DNA of 64,000 nucleotides from Polyodon spathula (lineage: Eukaryota; Chordata; Actinopteri; Acipenseriformes; Polyodontidae), in assembly GCF_017654505.1 (NCBI RefSeq), contig NC_054536.1:10569794-10633793 (forward strand), in the 5' to 3' direction. The notes below the pieces were generated by a model, which was not told the origin of the DNA, did not search any database, and was given only the letters and a program-made list of their open reading frames with translations. Of the stretch, positions 12,428 through 25,942 are shown in pieces (within the stretch, counting starts at the first letter, position 1; every line of letters begins with the position of its first letter). Made by a program: the position numbers and the translations under genes.

Positions 12428-13007
12428 CCTTTACTTTAATAACCGCATGGTCTGCCCTTCAGTTACACACGGGTAACAATTAATTTTGTTTGCGCATTGC
12501 AAACAGGCTTTACGGTACAACCGAGGCGATATCTGCCCCTCACAAACATGGCACCGCCCATGCACCACACTGATGCTAACAAACCAGTAAGTATTTGCTT
12601 CTAATCTCTATTTTAATTTAGTTTTACTTGTATGGACAGTTAAGGTTACTGAATAACAAACTACGTACTTCCCTGCGAATGTGCCCCTTTACAGGGGAAC
12701 ACGCACTGAGCATTCAGCACCGCTCCAATACTGATTATTCTGTTTGCCTTCCTTTTTTCCTGTCCTGACATCCACCCGCAGCCTCCTCCAACCCCACAGG
12801 TAAAATGTAATACTCTGTTATCTATCTACCTTGTGCAATTGTTAAATTAAAAATAATTCATATACATTTAAATAAACACAGTATACAGTGTTATTGTTTT
12901 CTTTGCAGTTGTTAATAAGAAACAGTCCCGCCTTATTCCAGGATTCCTTTAAAACACGTCAGCTTGTTAAAAGTTACTGTTATTTTATAAGGGATGGGAC
13001 GTGAACC

Positions 13008-13008
<1 letters not shown>

Positions 13009-13043
<35 letters not shown>

Positions 13044-13052
13044 TACATATAT
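13009..13052. repeat. (CA)n microsatellite
   Basis: CA repeats followed by catacata and a short AT tail. Confidence 0.95.
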
Positions 13053-13354
13053 AATCCAAACAGAACATACTTTGAAACAAACGATGGTAACTGATAGATT
13101 TACTATTGGCATTCATTTGAAATGACTGTGCATCAAAAGGTATATATCGTCACTTTTTAGTGCAAAAAAATAAAAAAAGGACTCTCACCAGTAAAGCAAC
13201 TCAACTTATTTTACACGGGTATATCCAACATGAATGTAGCGGCTTGAAGTGCGTATCCTAGCAATGCGTTGGTTGTTTATCTACCGTAATAGCACTAAAA
13301 GCAGCATACTGAAGGTTTTAATGCAAACCGGCAACAGATGACTTCAAACTGGGT

Positions 13355-13455
13355 TCTATTTTGATGCATCGGTTCACCAATATGTAATCGAAGCTCTGGA
13401 AATTTGTCAGATGATCAATAATTGATGCATCGATTAATTGTTGCACCACTAGTGT
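13355..13455 (-). mobile_element. hAT-type transposon terminal fragment
   Basis: On the minus strand it begins near cactagtggtgcaacaatta and continues through repeated gatgcatc words. This resembles the ends of fish hAT non-autonomous elements with a cagtggtgcaacgatt-like terminus. Only about 100 bp is recognisable. Confidence 0.45.
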
Positions 13456-15609
13456 TTTTATTCTCTTTTCATTGTGGTAATGCACTATATCAGTAGTATG
13501 ATATGAAAAGTTCAACTGTGCAGTGATAAGGGGGAGCTAACAGGTTTTTTTTAAATCTAGTAATACTTCTTTAATAAAAATCTAGACAGACAGTAAAACA
13601 GATTGTAAGCATCATCCCTTGGTTCTCAATTTTATTGTTACAGTATGGAACATGGAAGACGACATGCCAGCGTCTTTATATTGCACCATAATCAAAGGCA
13701 CAGCTGGAGCCTGCATACAGAATTGATATTTTCAAAGACAGTAATCTATTCTATTTAAAGACAATGATCCGGATCCAAATGCTGTAGGATAGGGTGGCAC
13801 GTTTTGGCGTCCTGACATTTTTGCCCAAACCTTAAATAAGATTCCTGTTTACAATGGAGGTAGATAACATTCCTTGAGTTAATTACATAAATCAGCAATC
13901 ATTGTAATGGTTCCAGAATAATATTTATGCCCTTCAATTTACTATGCTAAATTAAATAGATGCAAAATGATAGAAAATAAGGGTTCAAATCGTACCACAT
14001 ATGGTTAGGACTATACTGAGATAAGAAACATTCTTTAAAAATGTATCGTTTGAAAACTTTTAAATTTGTATTTTAAACTGAGGGCCTTTAATTACCTCCA
14101 CATGGAGTCAAGAAAATCATACTGACAACATAAATGTTGTGACCAAGTCATGCATTATGTAAAAGCAAGGTAATTGCATTTGTATGCATGGGCTCAAGAC
14201 CAGAGATACAAAGTGTTCACTTTAATTTCCAGCTGGGCTGTTAGATAATTAAGTTGGGTTTATTTCTGTGCAGAACAGTTTAGAAGGTGACGTGCCCAGC
14301 ATCACTTTGCTTTGTAAGGTTCAGAGGGCTTTTACTGCCAGCAGCATTCTTCTCCTCACTATTATCAATTGGGCCAAGTAGAAAACCTACATAATCTTTC
14401 ATCTTTTTAAATGTTCCACAGCTTTCACACTTACTGCACACCTAAAAAAGATGACTTTTCTCTTCAAATAAACTTCATGGAACAGTCGTTCACTAGTAAT
14501 GCGACTAGAGGTGGAGAAAATATTGTGAGAAACGCTGCAAGGTTTGCTCAAACTGTTTGTAAAGTTTAAAGATAGAAATATAGGTTTGCATCACCTGATG
14601 CATGTAGATCACAAAAAATAATCTTAGTGCAAGGAATAAAGGAGGGACAACACACTTCTGATTCTTATAATCTTAGTAAATATACATACTGTAGCCAAAT
14701 TGTAACAAATATGATAATTATGGCATTTGTCAACTTGTGGAGCAAAACTGGGAACTGCATATACAATCGTAATTACATTAATCAGTAGTGCAATTGTTTA
14801 CTTTAAAGATGTTTTTACAAGGATGTGCTTTAAGCAACAGCAGGGGGCTGGCAACATTTTCCTATATATTACATTCACTACTGCACTCGAAGGATGCACC
14901 AGCTTGATGGAAATAATTACATTTTGTGCTTCTTTTTTTGACCTTTGACCTTGTGCTGTCAATACACATACCTCCTTTTGAATTAGATAATCAGATAAGG
15001 TATTGACGTCTACAGATTAAGGTAGGATTATGTGTTCACTGTTTTATTTGATTTTATTTTTTTTTTTTGTAAATGACAGCGAGTTGTTATGCTAATTATT
15101 TGTCTCTGCTTCACTCTTGGTTACACCTTGTACATAATTATTTCATTGTGATCATTTATAACTTATCCTAAATCTTAAAACACAAGGGATCAAAACTTTT
15201 TTGAAAAAAGAATCAAGCAAGATGCCTAATTTCCTTTGCTGCTCACGTATGAATGCAATTATCACATTAATGAGCTGGTACTACATGCTGACACATTCTT
15301 CTAACTGTAATTTAACTTCAAACACCCATGGGAAATATCAAGTCTCTCCCTAAATCACTTTTGATAACTGTGTGAAATAACTTACAATTTCATACACAAG
15401 ATCGTTTTATACTGGACTATCCATATCTAATAATAAATTGTATTATGACAGAAGTTAAAATGATAGATTTATGACATCCATTATTTTTCTGCAAACAGAC
15501 TTTGTTAAATTATTTCAGAAGACACAGCTCCACAAACAAGGCCCACCAGTAACCATTATCCTGGACTTTCTCTGGGTGACTTCTACAGCAAATATGGTAA
15601 ATGGTTACA
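13456..15609. other. Intronic DNA with no recognised gene
   Basis: No exon, RNA gene or classifiable repeat was recognised. The open frame at 14727-14948 has no recognisable domain. Confidence 0.55.
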
Positions 15610-15965
15610 CTCTAGCGTAGGGCTTCTCAAACTCGTTCCTGGGGACCCCCTGTGGCTGCTGGTTTTCACTCCAACAGAGCTCTCAATTACTTAACTAGAC
15701 CCTTAATTGAACTGATAATTTGCTTAATTAGACGTTTGTAATTGTTTTCAGCTCTTGAACAGTTGCATGTTTCAAGTTAGCTATAATATTTTATAAGTAA
15801 CTTGAACTGCAACGGTTTCAGAGCTGAAAACTAGTAAAATGGTCTAATTAAGCAAATTATTACTTCAATTAAGGGTCTAGTTAAGTAATTGAGAGCTCGG
15901 TTGGAATGAAAACCAGCAGACACAAGGGGTCCCCAGGACCGAGTTTGAGAAGCCCTGCTCTAGTG
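15610..15965. mobile_element. Complete palindromic hAT-type MITE with 8-bp target duplication
   Basis: The element 15618-15957 (340 bp) is a long inverted repeat. The left arm, starting tagggcttctcaaactcg and including gagctctcaattacttaa, is mirrored by the right arm ending in cgagtttgagaagccctg. Flanks ctctagcg (15610-15617) and ctctagtg (15958-15965) form an 8-bp duplication with one change, as expected for hAT insertion. There is no coding capacity. Partial copies lie at about 25705-25942 and 28575-28740. Confidence 0.85.
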
Positions 15966-16203
15966 TATCTTAGAGACTTTAGACATGCTTCTGAGAGTTC
16001 AATTGAGGGCAGAGGGGTGCTTTAAACGTCCTTGCTTTTAGTTAACTGAGATTCCATACCCATTCCAAACTGCTCTACAAGGTATCCCTAATTGTTCTTT
16101 GTATGTTTTAATACCGGCACCAATTTAGCACTTTGCAGTAAAGTTATTTATTAAAGTTATATAAATGTTAAAACATTTAAACCAATTAATAATGTCATTT
16201 TAA

Positions 16204-16254
<51 letters not shown>

Positions 16255-19200
16255 TTAAATGACTTGCATTCAGTCAACTATCCTAAAGCAATATTCTTGG
16301 GAACACTTCCAGGTACTGTAAGACATGTCTTGTGAAGCTGGCTTGGATCTGGACAAACCTGTAGAGGTGTGATATATAGCTTTCTGTTGTGTACTGTATT
16401 TCCCCCTTGCAGTGTGTAGATATGGACTATACAAGCAGCTGCGTCTGCCAACAGAGGGACTATTTGTATGTGGCCAGCATTAGTAAACACAAGGGGAGGC
16501 TAAGGGAATTAATATCTGACATTCCCAGGTGATGCTGCTCGATTAGTGCTCTTATGTGAAATGTTCAATATTCAAAGTTTACAGTTCCTTCTATCTGAGC
16601 ACCTTACATGGTTTGGGGTGGATTTCTGTGCTCCCATTGAGCACTGTATAATTGTGGGATTAACCCACGACTCCTAAATGCACAGATTTACATTTTAAAA
16701 CAGGATGTTGCTCAGGTTGCTTTGTAAATTCCTGGTTACTAAAGTGTCCAATTAGCAGCAATGGCTACAATCTTTAAGAAACGTAATTCATTTATCACAA
16801 GGTCAAACACAAAAATGCTAAATTTGAACAAACAACATACAGTATAATGATGTAAAAAATTATAACAGCAAATATGAGGGCCATAGTGTTTGAATGAAAA
16901 GCTGTTGTATGCCAAATATAAAAAGCAAAAACAGAAAAATAAGCAAATCAGAGATTCCATTAAAAGAAGTAACAGAGTTATTGATTTATTGATAAACTGG
17001 GCAGGATTGTGGGACATACTGTAGACTTTATATTATTTGCACAATCCTGCAGAAAATAGAGGTATATCAAGTAAAATAAGGTTAGTGAGTCATTCAAATG
17101 AACATGAGTGAGATATGTGAATACTGCATTAAAATACAATGTGATTTTCATTATTTTTGGATGAGACTGCTTAGACCAAAGATTAAACCTGACATGTGTA
17201 ATGATGATCCTTTACTAACTGGATTACAGTGCCTTGATATGTTTTTAGTGCCACGTACTGGATTGCTAAAGATCGTTCAATTGCAAGTAGGGCAGAGAGC
17301 TGTATAGGTATGCCTTGGATGTATCTGGAGTAAAGTGGGTTAACTAGTTGGCTATATGATGGTGGTACCTGACTCTGAGACATGTATTTTATAATGTAAA
17401 AATGGAACTAGGCTATGTTTGCTCTGAAGCATTTTACTACTAAAATAAATGTACTCTTGCTTGTACCTGCAATCTGTCTCTGAACTTTGCTTTCTGTCCT
17501 GGATAAACACAAATATAAATCGCAGATTACTGGTGAACAAAGTAGTCATCTCAATAACCTACATCCACTACAAGTACAATATGCTATCAAAACACATGCT
17601 CTGTATGCAGCAGTCTAACCAAAAAGCAGACAAGGGCTTCCCAAAATATACCATTCCATACGAATGCTAACTGAGGAGTTATTGAGATGAGGGCTGTTTT
17701 ATAATTTTCACCTCAGGAAATTAAAAGCAGTTTCTTAACTTGAAGTGTGAAAGTATTTAACAAAGAAGCAGTTATCAAGAACTAAAGTGTAAGTGACTTG
17801 TGTAACTAACGATGTATTTTTTTCAGTTATCATAGATTTCAATGAAATGTCCCAGTTGCCGTGTAATATGTAGTTCCCTTTGGAAATTCTCAATTCTGAA
17901 AGAATAATGTCAATATACATATTTGTATTACTTAAAAGTAAATACAACAAACATTTGCTTTATTGCATTTAGAAACCTGCTGTTTAATTTGCTTCCGGTA
18001 AATGATTGAACACATTGCATAGAGCTGCAAGAGTTCTTTAAAATGTTTAATTTAAAATCTTCAATGAAAAAAAGACACAAGCTGCATCAAAGATTGGAAA
18101 TATTTCTGCTTAAGCTCGTTCTGTCCAGTACATGAAGGGGACCTTTCAAGTGTTGTCTGTTATTGTTACATTTATTTATGCTTTATATTTTGTTTGAGAA
18201 TTCACTGATGGTGAAAATAGAATGTCTTTTAACAGTGGACATAAAAAAGGAAATCTACAATTCGCTGTTTTTCAGGTAAGCATTTAAATATTGAGGAAGT
18301 TAGTAGAGTGTATGAAATTGAAAACCATTTTATGAAAAATGTAGCATAAGAGTTTGTATGTGTAGGTATTTTATTTTATAGCTCTTCAAATATCTACAAT
18401 ATAAATACGGGTTGCATAGAAAGGAAACGAGGTTGCTTTGGAGACTGCTCATATAGTGGCGAATTTGTTGTTCGTGTGTTATAGCATGTGTGTGAGATAT
18501 ATATTTAGAAGTAAATAGAACTTTGTGGGAGTATCTTTGAAAACTTCCTGGGGTACTACCATTTGAGATTATACTCATCTGGCTAAATTGAGTTACTTAC
18601 ATGTTATGACATGAAAAGATAGTGACTGGATCTTTTTTTTTGCATTGTGACATACTGCAATGCAAATATATTCCATTACTGAGCATACTGTGTAGCACTT
18701 AAAACGATGTATTTTCAAAATGACGATTTCCACAAAATACCAAATATTTTAAGATGGAAGAAAACTTTTATCGTTGTGTTAACTTATAATTAAAATAGCA
18801 TGCTTATCAGCTGTAACCAAATAGTGCATCCAGCGAGTGGTGCAGAAAGCACACTAATGTTTTGATGACTTATTTGTGTTTTATTTGTGCTTGCTTGCTG
18901 AATAACATCTGTGAAGTGCAGTTTTAATTGGCTCTTGTGGACAAAACATTTCTCTCAGGCTTACACATACCTCTACTGTTACTCAATCAGTATCCTGGCG
19001 CTACTGGAATTGCAGTTAAACACAGCGTTGAACACTTTCATTATTTTTAAGCAAAATAATATTCAAACCATACAAACAAAATTGCCTAAACATAGGCCTC
19101 TTAAAGGCTCTCGGTGGCTGACAAATGTCAAATGTAACAAATGACACCATTAGTTCTCTTAAACTTTGAAGACAGATACCCACTTAAAACATAAGTATAA

Positions 19201-19909
19201 CAGGATGTCTAAACATTCAGATACTTTTTATATAACACATCAGATCTGTTTTTAGCCTTAAAAACAAAACAAGGTCACCACAGTACAAGTTTTATCTTTA
19301 TTTTTATAAAACCTTATTATATTCATGAAAAAAAGGGAAATAACACTTGATAGTAACATGGTAAAGCAGGTTATACTCGGGCATCTGCAAGCAAACAAAA
19401 CCCACCACCTGATGGTAAATATATATATATTTTGATCAATTGAAAATTTGATTGTGATTTGTAATGTTTTTTGGGGGGTTTTTCTGCTTTGGTAAACTCT
19501 CTTTTTTTTTTTTTTTTCCTTCAGGTGACATTAAGGAGATCTTTAGCTTTTATCCCTGAATATCTGCACACAACTCCTATCACACAGCTTAAAAAGGGTT
19601 TTATTTGCATTTATGTCCACTGTGCGTACTGGTATAATCTGTTTAATCCACAAACAAATAGCTATACATTTGTTGGCAGACTTGTTTTCATATAATATGT
19701 TACTGTACTTTATTACAAAGTTTTATTTTAAAGCTTACATTCCAAGTTGCAAAACACATCTTGTTTTCCATGAACTAAAAAAAAAAGTAGAACCTACAAA
19801 TTAATATTTCCTCAGTAAACTCTGTCAGAGAGAATACTGAGATTAGACTGCAGGACACATCATTTACATCATGTTTAGTTCAAATGCAGCTCTTAAACCT
19901 TAGGATCCC
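15966..19909. other. Intronic DNA with no recognised gene
   Basis: It contains the ATT microsatellite at 16205-16254. No exon, RNA gene or classifiable transposon was recognised. Confidence 0.55.
16205..16254. repeat. (ATT)n microsatellite
   Basis: About 16 TTA units. Confidence 0.97.
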
Positions 19910-20669
19910 TGTGACAGAGACAGCATGACTCTTGGTGATAAATCTCTCTCCCGACCTGTGCGGGCGCTGTGTAAAGGGAACAGAGTGCCCTGGACTGGAT
20001 GGCCAGAGAATTCATTCCCAGGGTTAGAAGGAAGTCAGTCATCTAGAAAGGGGGCGGAGCACTAAATGATCGACCCGGAAGGGAAACGACGTGGCAGCTG
20101 CAGATTTGAGGAGCGGTTGCACTAGTTAATCAAGGGGTCCTCATTGACGGTACAAAAGGGGGCATGGCGAAGTGATCTGATCCTTGTTACGGTTAAATGC
20201 TAAACCGGAAGGAGACCTGTATTGTAGTCATGAGTGTTTTGTTTGTCATGGCTAAAAACTTTTTGTTATTAGACAGCTAACACAATCCGGAGCTGTCGCT
20301 AAAGGCCAGCACCAAACCCAGACAACACTGCACTTTGTTCACGAATAAACTATTTACACCAGGAGCACTATAGCACTCACTGTGGACTTGTGTTTGTGTT
20401 TTGTGTTGCGTGTGGGTGTTTAGGAACGTGACTGTTATTATTTCGGGACCAACCCGCTGGATTAAAACAGCAATACACGCCACTGGATTAAAACTGAACA
20501 ATACATGCCGCTGTATTGCCTGTTCTCGTTGTTATTGTTTGCTGTATTTGCCTCATCAGACCATTGGATTTACAAATAAAATATCATTGCACCTGGATTA
20601 TCATTGTCTGTCTGTTCATTGATCACTGCTTCATTGGTGCACCTGCACACTGTTAATCACTTTGCTACA
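19910..20669 (+). mobile_element. Solo LTR of the Ty3-type family
   Basis: Roughly 760 bp from TGTGACAGAGACAG to ...CTTTGCTACA. It aligns with the LTR at 1038-1777 across the cgacctgtg, gggaaacgacgtggcag and agctgtcgct landmarks. TATA-like tacaaaaggg lies near 20150, and AATAAA signals near 20344 and 20575. The flanking pentamers atccc (left) and acccc (right) differ by one base and may be the target duplication. No internal region is present, so it was probably reduced by LTR-LTR recombination. Confidence 0.75.
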
Positions 20670-20923
20670 ACCCCCTATAGATAAGTTAGACTTACTAATT
20701 TTACACTAAGATGTTTATAAAAAAATGTCCTACATGCTGGTGACAATTTTAGTGATGGGGAAAACTGACTACACTGAAACATGATGGTTTTCCTTCGAAA
20801 GTCATCACTCTATCTCCACAGTCAGTATTTATGTGATGTAGCACGATAGTAAGTGCGAGTCTAAAACATTGTACGTAAATCATCTTCTCACGCTAAAAAG
20901 CTATACAATTGACCAAAAAAACG

Positions 20924-20949
20924 TTTTTTTTTTTTTTTTTTTTTTTTTT
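20924..20949. repeat. Poly(T) tract
   Basis: About 26 T residues. Confidence 0.95.
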
Positions 20950-21726
20950 GCATTGAAACATGTCCAGAAATCATACTATAGTGAACCGTGCATCTATGTA
21001 ATTGTGTCTTGTGTACTGAACTGTAATTCCTGTTGTATTGTATTCTGTATTCCCCTGTTGCAGGTCGACTGTCTGTATCTGTATAAATGTAGCCTGCGTG
21101 AGCCAGGGACCTCGCACTAAAGCATAGCACCGATTATTCATAGTAGCTGAATAAATGGTGTCACCTAAAAAAACAACAACAAAAAAAAAAACAATGAATG
21201 AAGAGGTCTTTAAACTCCTCATTGTATGCTTTTTTCCTCATATTTGGTCAAAGAAGCATGCCAATAAAGGACTGCTTAGCATGGCCTTCAGTTAATGTAG
21301 AAATTTGCACTAGGTTGTGTGACAAATGGGATTTGCACTCATGAAGTCTCTTAAGTGTAATGTATGGTAGCGTTTCACAAGCAGATAGAAAGGCAATAGG
21401 TGTGACTCAAGTTCAATTGCTTTAATTACTCAGAAGACACTGCTCTGTCTGCTTCACTGTAATCCCAGAAGAGTAACCAGCTTTCACAACACACATAATT
21501 GGCAGCACAGTGCCATTTTATAATGTAGCTCCACCCCTTTATTATACTCTTGTACCGGGGCTTACACAAATCCCATTGGTCCTCAGCCGCACACCAAGAC
21601 CAATGGGCACAAACAACAACCAATTACAGGGGGACACAGAAAGCGCCAGACGCGCACGCCCTCCGTCTGTGTGTGGATTGCCTCACTCTATGTGATGCGA
21701 CAGCTTATTTTCAGAATATTTTACTC

Positions 21727-21846
<120 letters not shown>

Positions 21847-21854
21847 TAGTAAGC

Positions 21855-21995
21855 GCGCCTGAAATTCAAGCATGAATATCGGTGTACATTATCGGCTAAA
21901 ATAACAAAAACTGTCGATAAACGATTGTGTTTTTTTCCCGTTATATTGTTGCCATAACGATAGGCTACCGATTATCGGTTCAACCCTACTGGAGA
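21855..21995 (-). mobile_element. hAT-type non-autonomous element end
   Basis: On the minus strand it begins about cagtagggttgaaccgataa and continues with cgataggctacc-like words. This resembles the ends of common fish hAT MITEs with a cagggttgaaccgata-like terminus. The other end is masked by the adjacent TA repeat. Confidence 0.5.
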
Positions 21996-22102
21996 CTGAC
22001 AATAAATTTCTCTAAAAAGAAAAAAAAAAGAAAAATTCACGTCGAACAAGACAAAATGAGAAGTCCACCGCAAGTTAAACGAGTAAAAAAAAAAAAGTAT
22101 TG

Positions 22103-22638
22103 TGATTCCCATTAATATGCATTCTTAGACCTTTGTAAAGAGATATCTTGCAATTTATTATTTATCACTTCACATTTTCCTTCTTAAGAAGTTTCTGTTT
22201 CAAACTACACAGTGCCTACATTTTTGAAAAAAAAAAGACAATTAACAATTTAATGCTTGATGCAGAAACATTCAACTGACATTTTACAACGATTGATGCA
22301 TTAAAATTAAACTGTAATTGACATTTGAACTAGACAATGTATTCATGATTTTACTTTCATTAATGGCACATCTATACCCCAATGCATTCCTGAAATCTAT
22401 TCTCTTTCATTAGTGAGGAAGCAAACAGAGCAGGCCAGGTGTCTGGGAACTGTGTTTGTCAACATTATGGAGAACACAAGCAAACAGGTGCTTGAACACC
22501 TGGGCAATTACAGTTGTTAGTAATGATACAATGGAAGCATGATTTACACATTGTAATCATAACTCTGCATATAACTAAGCGTTATTATACTGCAATCTAT
22601 TTGGAAGAAAATTAAAACAACTGAACTTGCAATTTCAA

Positions 22639-22669
<31 letters not shown>

Positions 22670-22905
22670 TAAAAGATGTCTATGTTGCCAGGAGTAGAGG
22701 GGGGAGAAAGCATTGCTAAAATCAGCTCACGCACTCCATCTAGTGGCCAGAACACAAGGGTGCACCAAGCACAGCAAGTAACGAAAATGCATTCTATTAT
22801 GCCTTTTAAATTCTTTCTGCTCTTAGTATATTAATTTACCATTTTTTTGTTTACAATGATTTACATACACTGGTGCCTAAACACATGTATTCCATAGTTT
22901 ATAAA
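22103..22905. repeat. Local duplication, copy A (non-coding)
   Basis: About 800 bp that recurs in the same orientation at 24719-25465. Both copies start gattccc/cattaatat and end near gtattccayagttta. The poly(A) at 22637-22661 is much longer than in copy B. The segment 22410-22560 is the most conserved between copies and holds CAGGTG and CACCTG (22485-22490 and 22497-22502), an E-box inverted repeat with spacer cttgaa. No reading frame is preserved. It could be a duplicated regulatory element or an unnamed transposon. Confidence 0.85.
22637..22661. repeat. Poly(A) tract
   Basis: About 25 A residues inside duplication copy A. Confidence 0.95.
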
Positions 22906-23060
22906 TGGTATGCGGTCACATTGAAAGTGATGCGCTGTCAGATTTTGGTACAGGTGCAATCAATTATGATCTGATGGGTGTTTTCCTACTGTCATACACA
23001 GGTACATTTTTAATTCTGCATTTTTTATTTTTGCAAACTTTAACTGATAGTACACAGTGC

Positions 23061-23061
<1 letters not shown>

Positions 23062-23127
<66 letters not shown>

Positions 23128-23128
23128 T
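23062..23128. repeat. (ATT)n microsatellite
   Basis: About 21 TTA units. Confidence 0.98.
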
Positions 23129-24718
23129 GTGTAACACTATGACTGCTTTTTTTTCCCCTGTGCTTTTTTTTTATTACATTTTGTTGGTGTCCAAATGAGG
23201 CAGGCTGTACTTTCAGTGTTTTAACACCTAAAAACATCGTAGAAACCCAATTTAAGAAAACGGTACACTATCAGTAAGTTGTGCATGGCCAAATTGGATC
23301 TCAGACACAAACATTTAAATATATCCTCCGGTATTTTAATATTAATAAGGTTTTTTTTTGCATTTTGAACTACAATTTTGCTTGCAAAAAAAAAAAAAAA
23401 AAGAAAAATCATGGAAACACACACAATCCGAAAGTACTACTAAAACAAAGTGAGAAAAAGGTGCATCTTATATTTTTTTACTTGGAAATTGCTCCCCTGC
23501 AGCATGCCTGTTGCTAGTCACAACACATGGCAATCATTTGCAGACTAGATCAATCATGACCCATCAGAGACAGAGGAATGTTACCCAGTAGTGGTTTTTG
23601 AAGACCAGTTTCTAATCAGGTTTATGCCCTTCTGTTTATTTTTAGTATAGCCTATATGAAATGCATGATACAGGTCAAATGCCTGTATAGTTACATTGGT
23701 TCTTCATTGCAATAATGTTTTCCCTGGTGTCTGCCATTAACACTTAAATCTGGAAAAATCTATTTCTGTTGCCTTCAGCATACCCTTTATCATCAGGAAT
23801 CATCTAAAATGTACTGTATATCCTATTAAAACACAAACCTATTGGTACTGTCACGAACCTGTACGAATGTACTTTGCACATCATGCAGATTCTAACATTT
23901 ATTGTTGTAATATTGTAGTTGAGATCATGAGAAATTAAAATAAAAAGGTATGATGTTATTTAGAAACATATTTTTTTCAACAAATGGTTACTCTGGAATA
24001 GTAAATAACTAGTTTTATCTTGTGATACGTTTTCACACAAATGAAGGAACCTGCTCATCTTTATCAGGACAAGCTGCAAACCACGATTGATTCTGAAATA
24101 AGTTCTGTGAAATCAAATATGCAGGAATTCTTAAAATGACTGAGATAATTACTGCTTTGATTCACTTGGCCTTCCTGGGCTTTATAGACTAGATTGCTCT
24201 CCAAGACTTGTTAAAATATTGATTAAGTTTGAAATTGTGCAATTACCTTCATTTTATATTACCTTGTTACTGAAGACAAAAGCTATTGGATTAAAATGTT
24301 AATATAAAACACATCTAATCTGAGAATATCCCCTTGCTTCAGTTACAGGTTCACAGCACCCAACCGTTCTCAACTGTAAATGACCAATCGAAATGCCATC
24401 TCAGCACAGTCACCTCTGTTTCCACTGTCTAGCCAATCAACTCATTTTATAGGGAGAGCCTGAGCAGACCACTCCTCCCTGGAGATGAGACTCCAGCCTA
24501 GTCTTGTGTGGTACGTTAACAGTGCTGGACCAAACCCAGCCAGGTTTCCTCCCGGCCTGTGCAGCGCTCCCTATGGGTCCCAAAAATCATCAGGATTTGA
24601 TCCAGCAAGCACCTGATAGTCTGCCTCCCCCAGCACTCCACACAGACATGCCTTTATTAGGTGAGCCATCGAGGACCCCTGTATGAAGCAGTACCTGTAC
24701 TATATTAGAAACCCTTAA
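23129..24718. other. Spacer between the two duplicated blocks
   Basis: No exon or transposon was recognised. The more GC-rich stretch 24360-24690 has an open frame (24504-24686) ending in a proline-rich segment. I do not recognise it and would not call it a gene. Confidence 0.45.
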
Positions 24719-25465
24719 GATTCCCCATTAATATTCACTCTTAGACCTTTGTGAAGAGATTTCTTGCAATTTATTTTTATCACTTCACATTTTTCTTTCA
24801 CAATTTACAATCTCATGCTTGACGCAGAAACATTCAACTCTCATTTTACAGCGATTGATGCATTAAAATCTAATTAAACTGTAATTAACATTTGAACTAG
24901 TCCATGTCTTCATGATTTTACTTTCATTATGGGCACATCTATACCGCAATGCATTCCTGAAATCTATTCTCCTTCATTAGTGAGGAAGCAAACAGAGCAG
25001 GCCAGGTGTCTGGGAACTGTGTTTGTCAACATTGTGGAGAACACAAGCAAACAGGTGCTTGAACACCTGGGCAATTACAGTTGTTAGTAATGATACAATG
25101 GAAGCATGATTTAGACATTGTAATCATAACTCTGCATATAACTAAACGTTAGTATATGGCAATCTATTTGTAAGGAAATTAAAACAACTGAACTTGCAAT
25201 TTCAAAAAAAAGAAAAAAAAAGAAAGAATTGATGCTTATGTTGTTTTAACAGTATAACACAGGAGTAGAGAGGGAGCAAGCATTGCTGAAATTAGCTCAT
25301 GACCTCCATCTGTTGGCCAGAAGATAAGGGTGCACCAATCACACTAAATAACGACAACACATTATTTTAAATTCTTTCTGCTCTTAGTATATTAATTTAC
25401 CTTGTTCTTTTTGTTTACAATGATTTATACACACTGTGGCCTAAACAAATGTATTCCACAGTTTA
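24719..25465. repeat. Local duplication, copy B (non-coding)
   Basis: Direct-orientation partner of 22103-22905, about 2.6 kb away. Small indels separate the copies: the taagaagtttctgtttc segment of copy A is missing here, and the A-rich tract is short and interrupted. The core 24985-25130 is nearly identical to copy A, including the E-box palindrome at 25052-25057 and 25064-25069. Confidence 0.85.
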
Positions 25466-25704
25466 TATATTTGTAACTGGTCTTCTATTTTAATTCTTTG
25501 AATTTGAATAGATTTATTTTAATGACATTTTTATTGTACAACTGCATTTTATGAAACACTTTAATTATAATGTTAATGGATTAAACTTGAGGTTAATTAA
25601 ACATAGTGCTGTGACAAAATATATTAGAAATTATACTGTCTCATTTTCAAATAAAAATATAAAAAATCTAATACAAAAAAAATCTAACTGTCTATAGTCC
25701 AAAT

Positions 25705-25942
25705 AGAATTGTTTTTAACTCTGGTCCTGGTGACCCACGGTGTCTGCTGGTTTTCATTCCAACTAAGCTCTCAATTACTTAACTAGGGCCTTAACTGAAA
25801 TGATAATTTGCTTAATTAGATCTTTTTAATTGTTTTCAACTCTTAGTTACTTATAATGTTATAGCTAACTTAAAATCTGCAACTGTTTAAGAGCTGACAA
25901 CAACTAAAAAGGTCTAATTAAGCAAGTTATCATTTCACTGGT
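25705..25942. mobile_element. Partial copy of the hAT-type MITE
   Basis: It matches 15630-15870 of the complete element (ggttttcattccaact, ctcaattacttaacta, aggtctaattaagcaa). It lacks the outer terminal repeats, and the right quarter is missing. Confidence 0.75.

Noticed and set aside
24504..24686. Proline-containing 60-codon ORF
   Set aside because: Short, no homology recognised, and no supporting splice signals.
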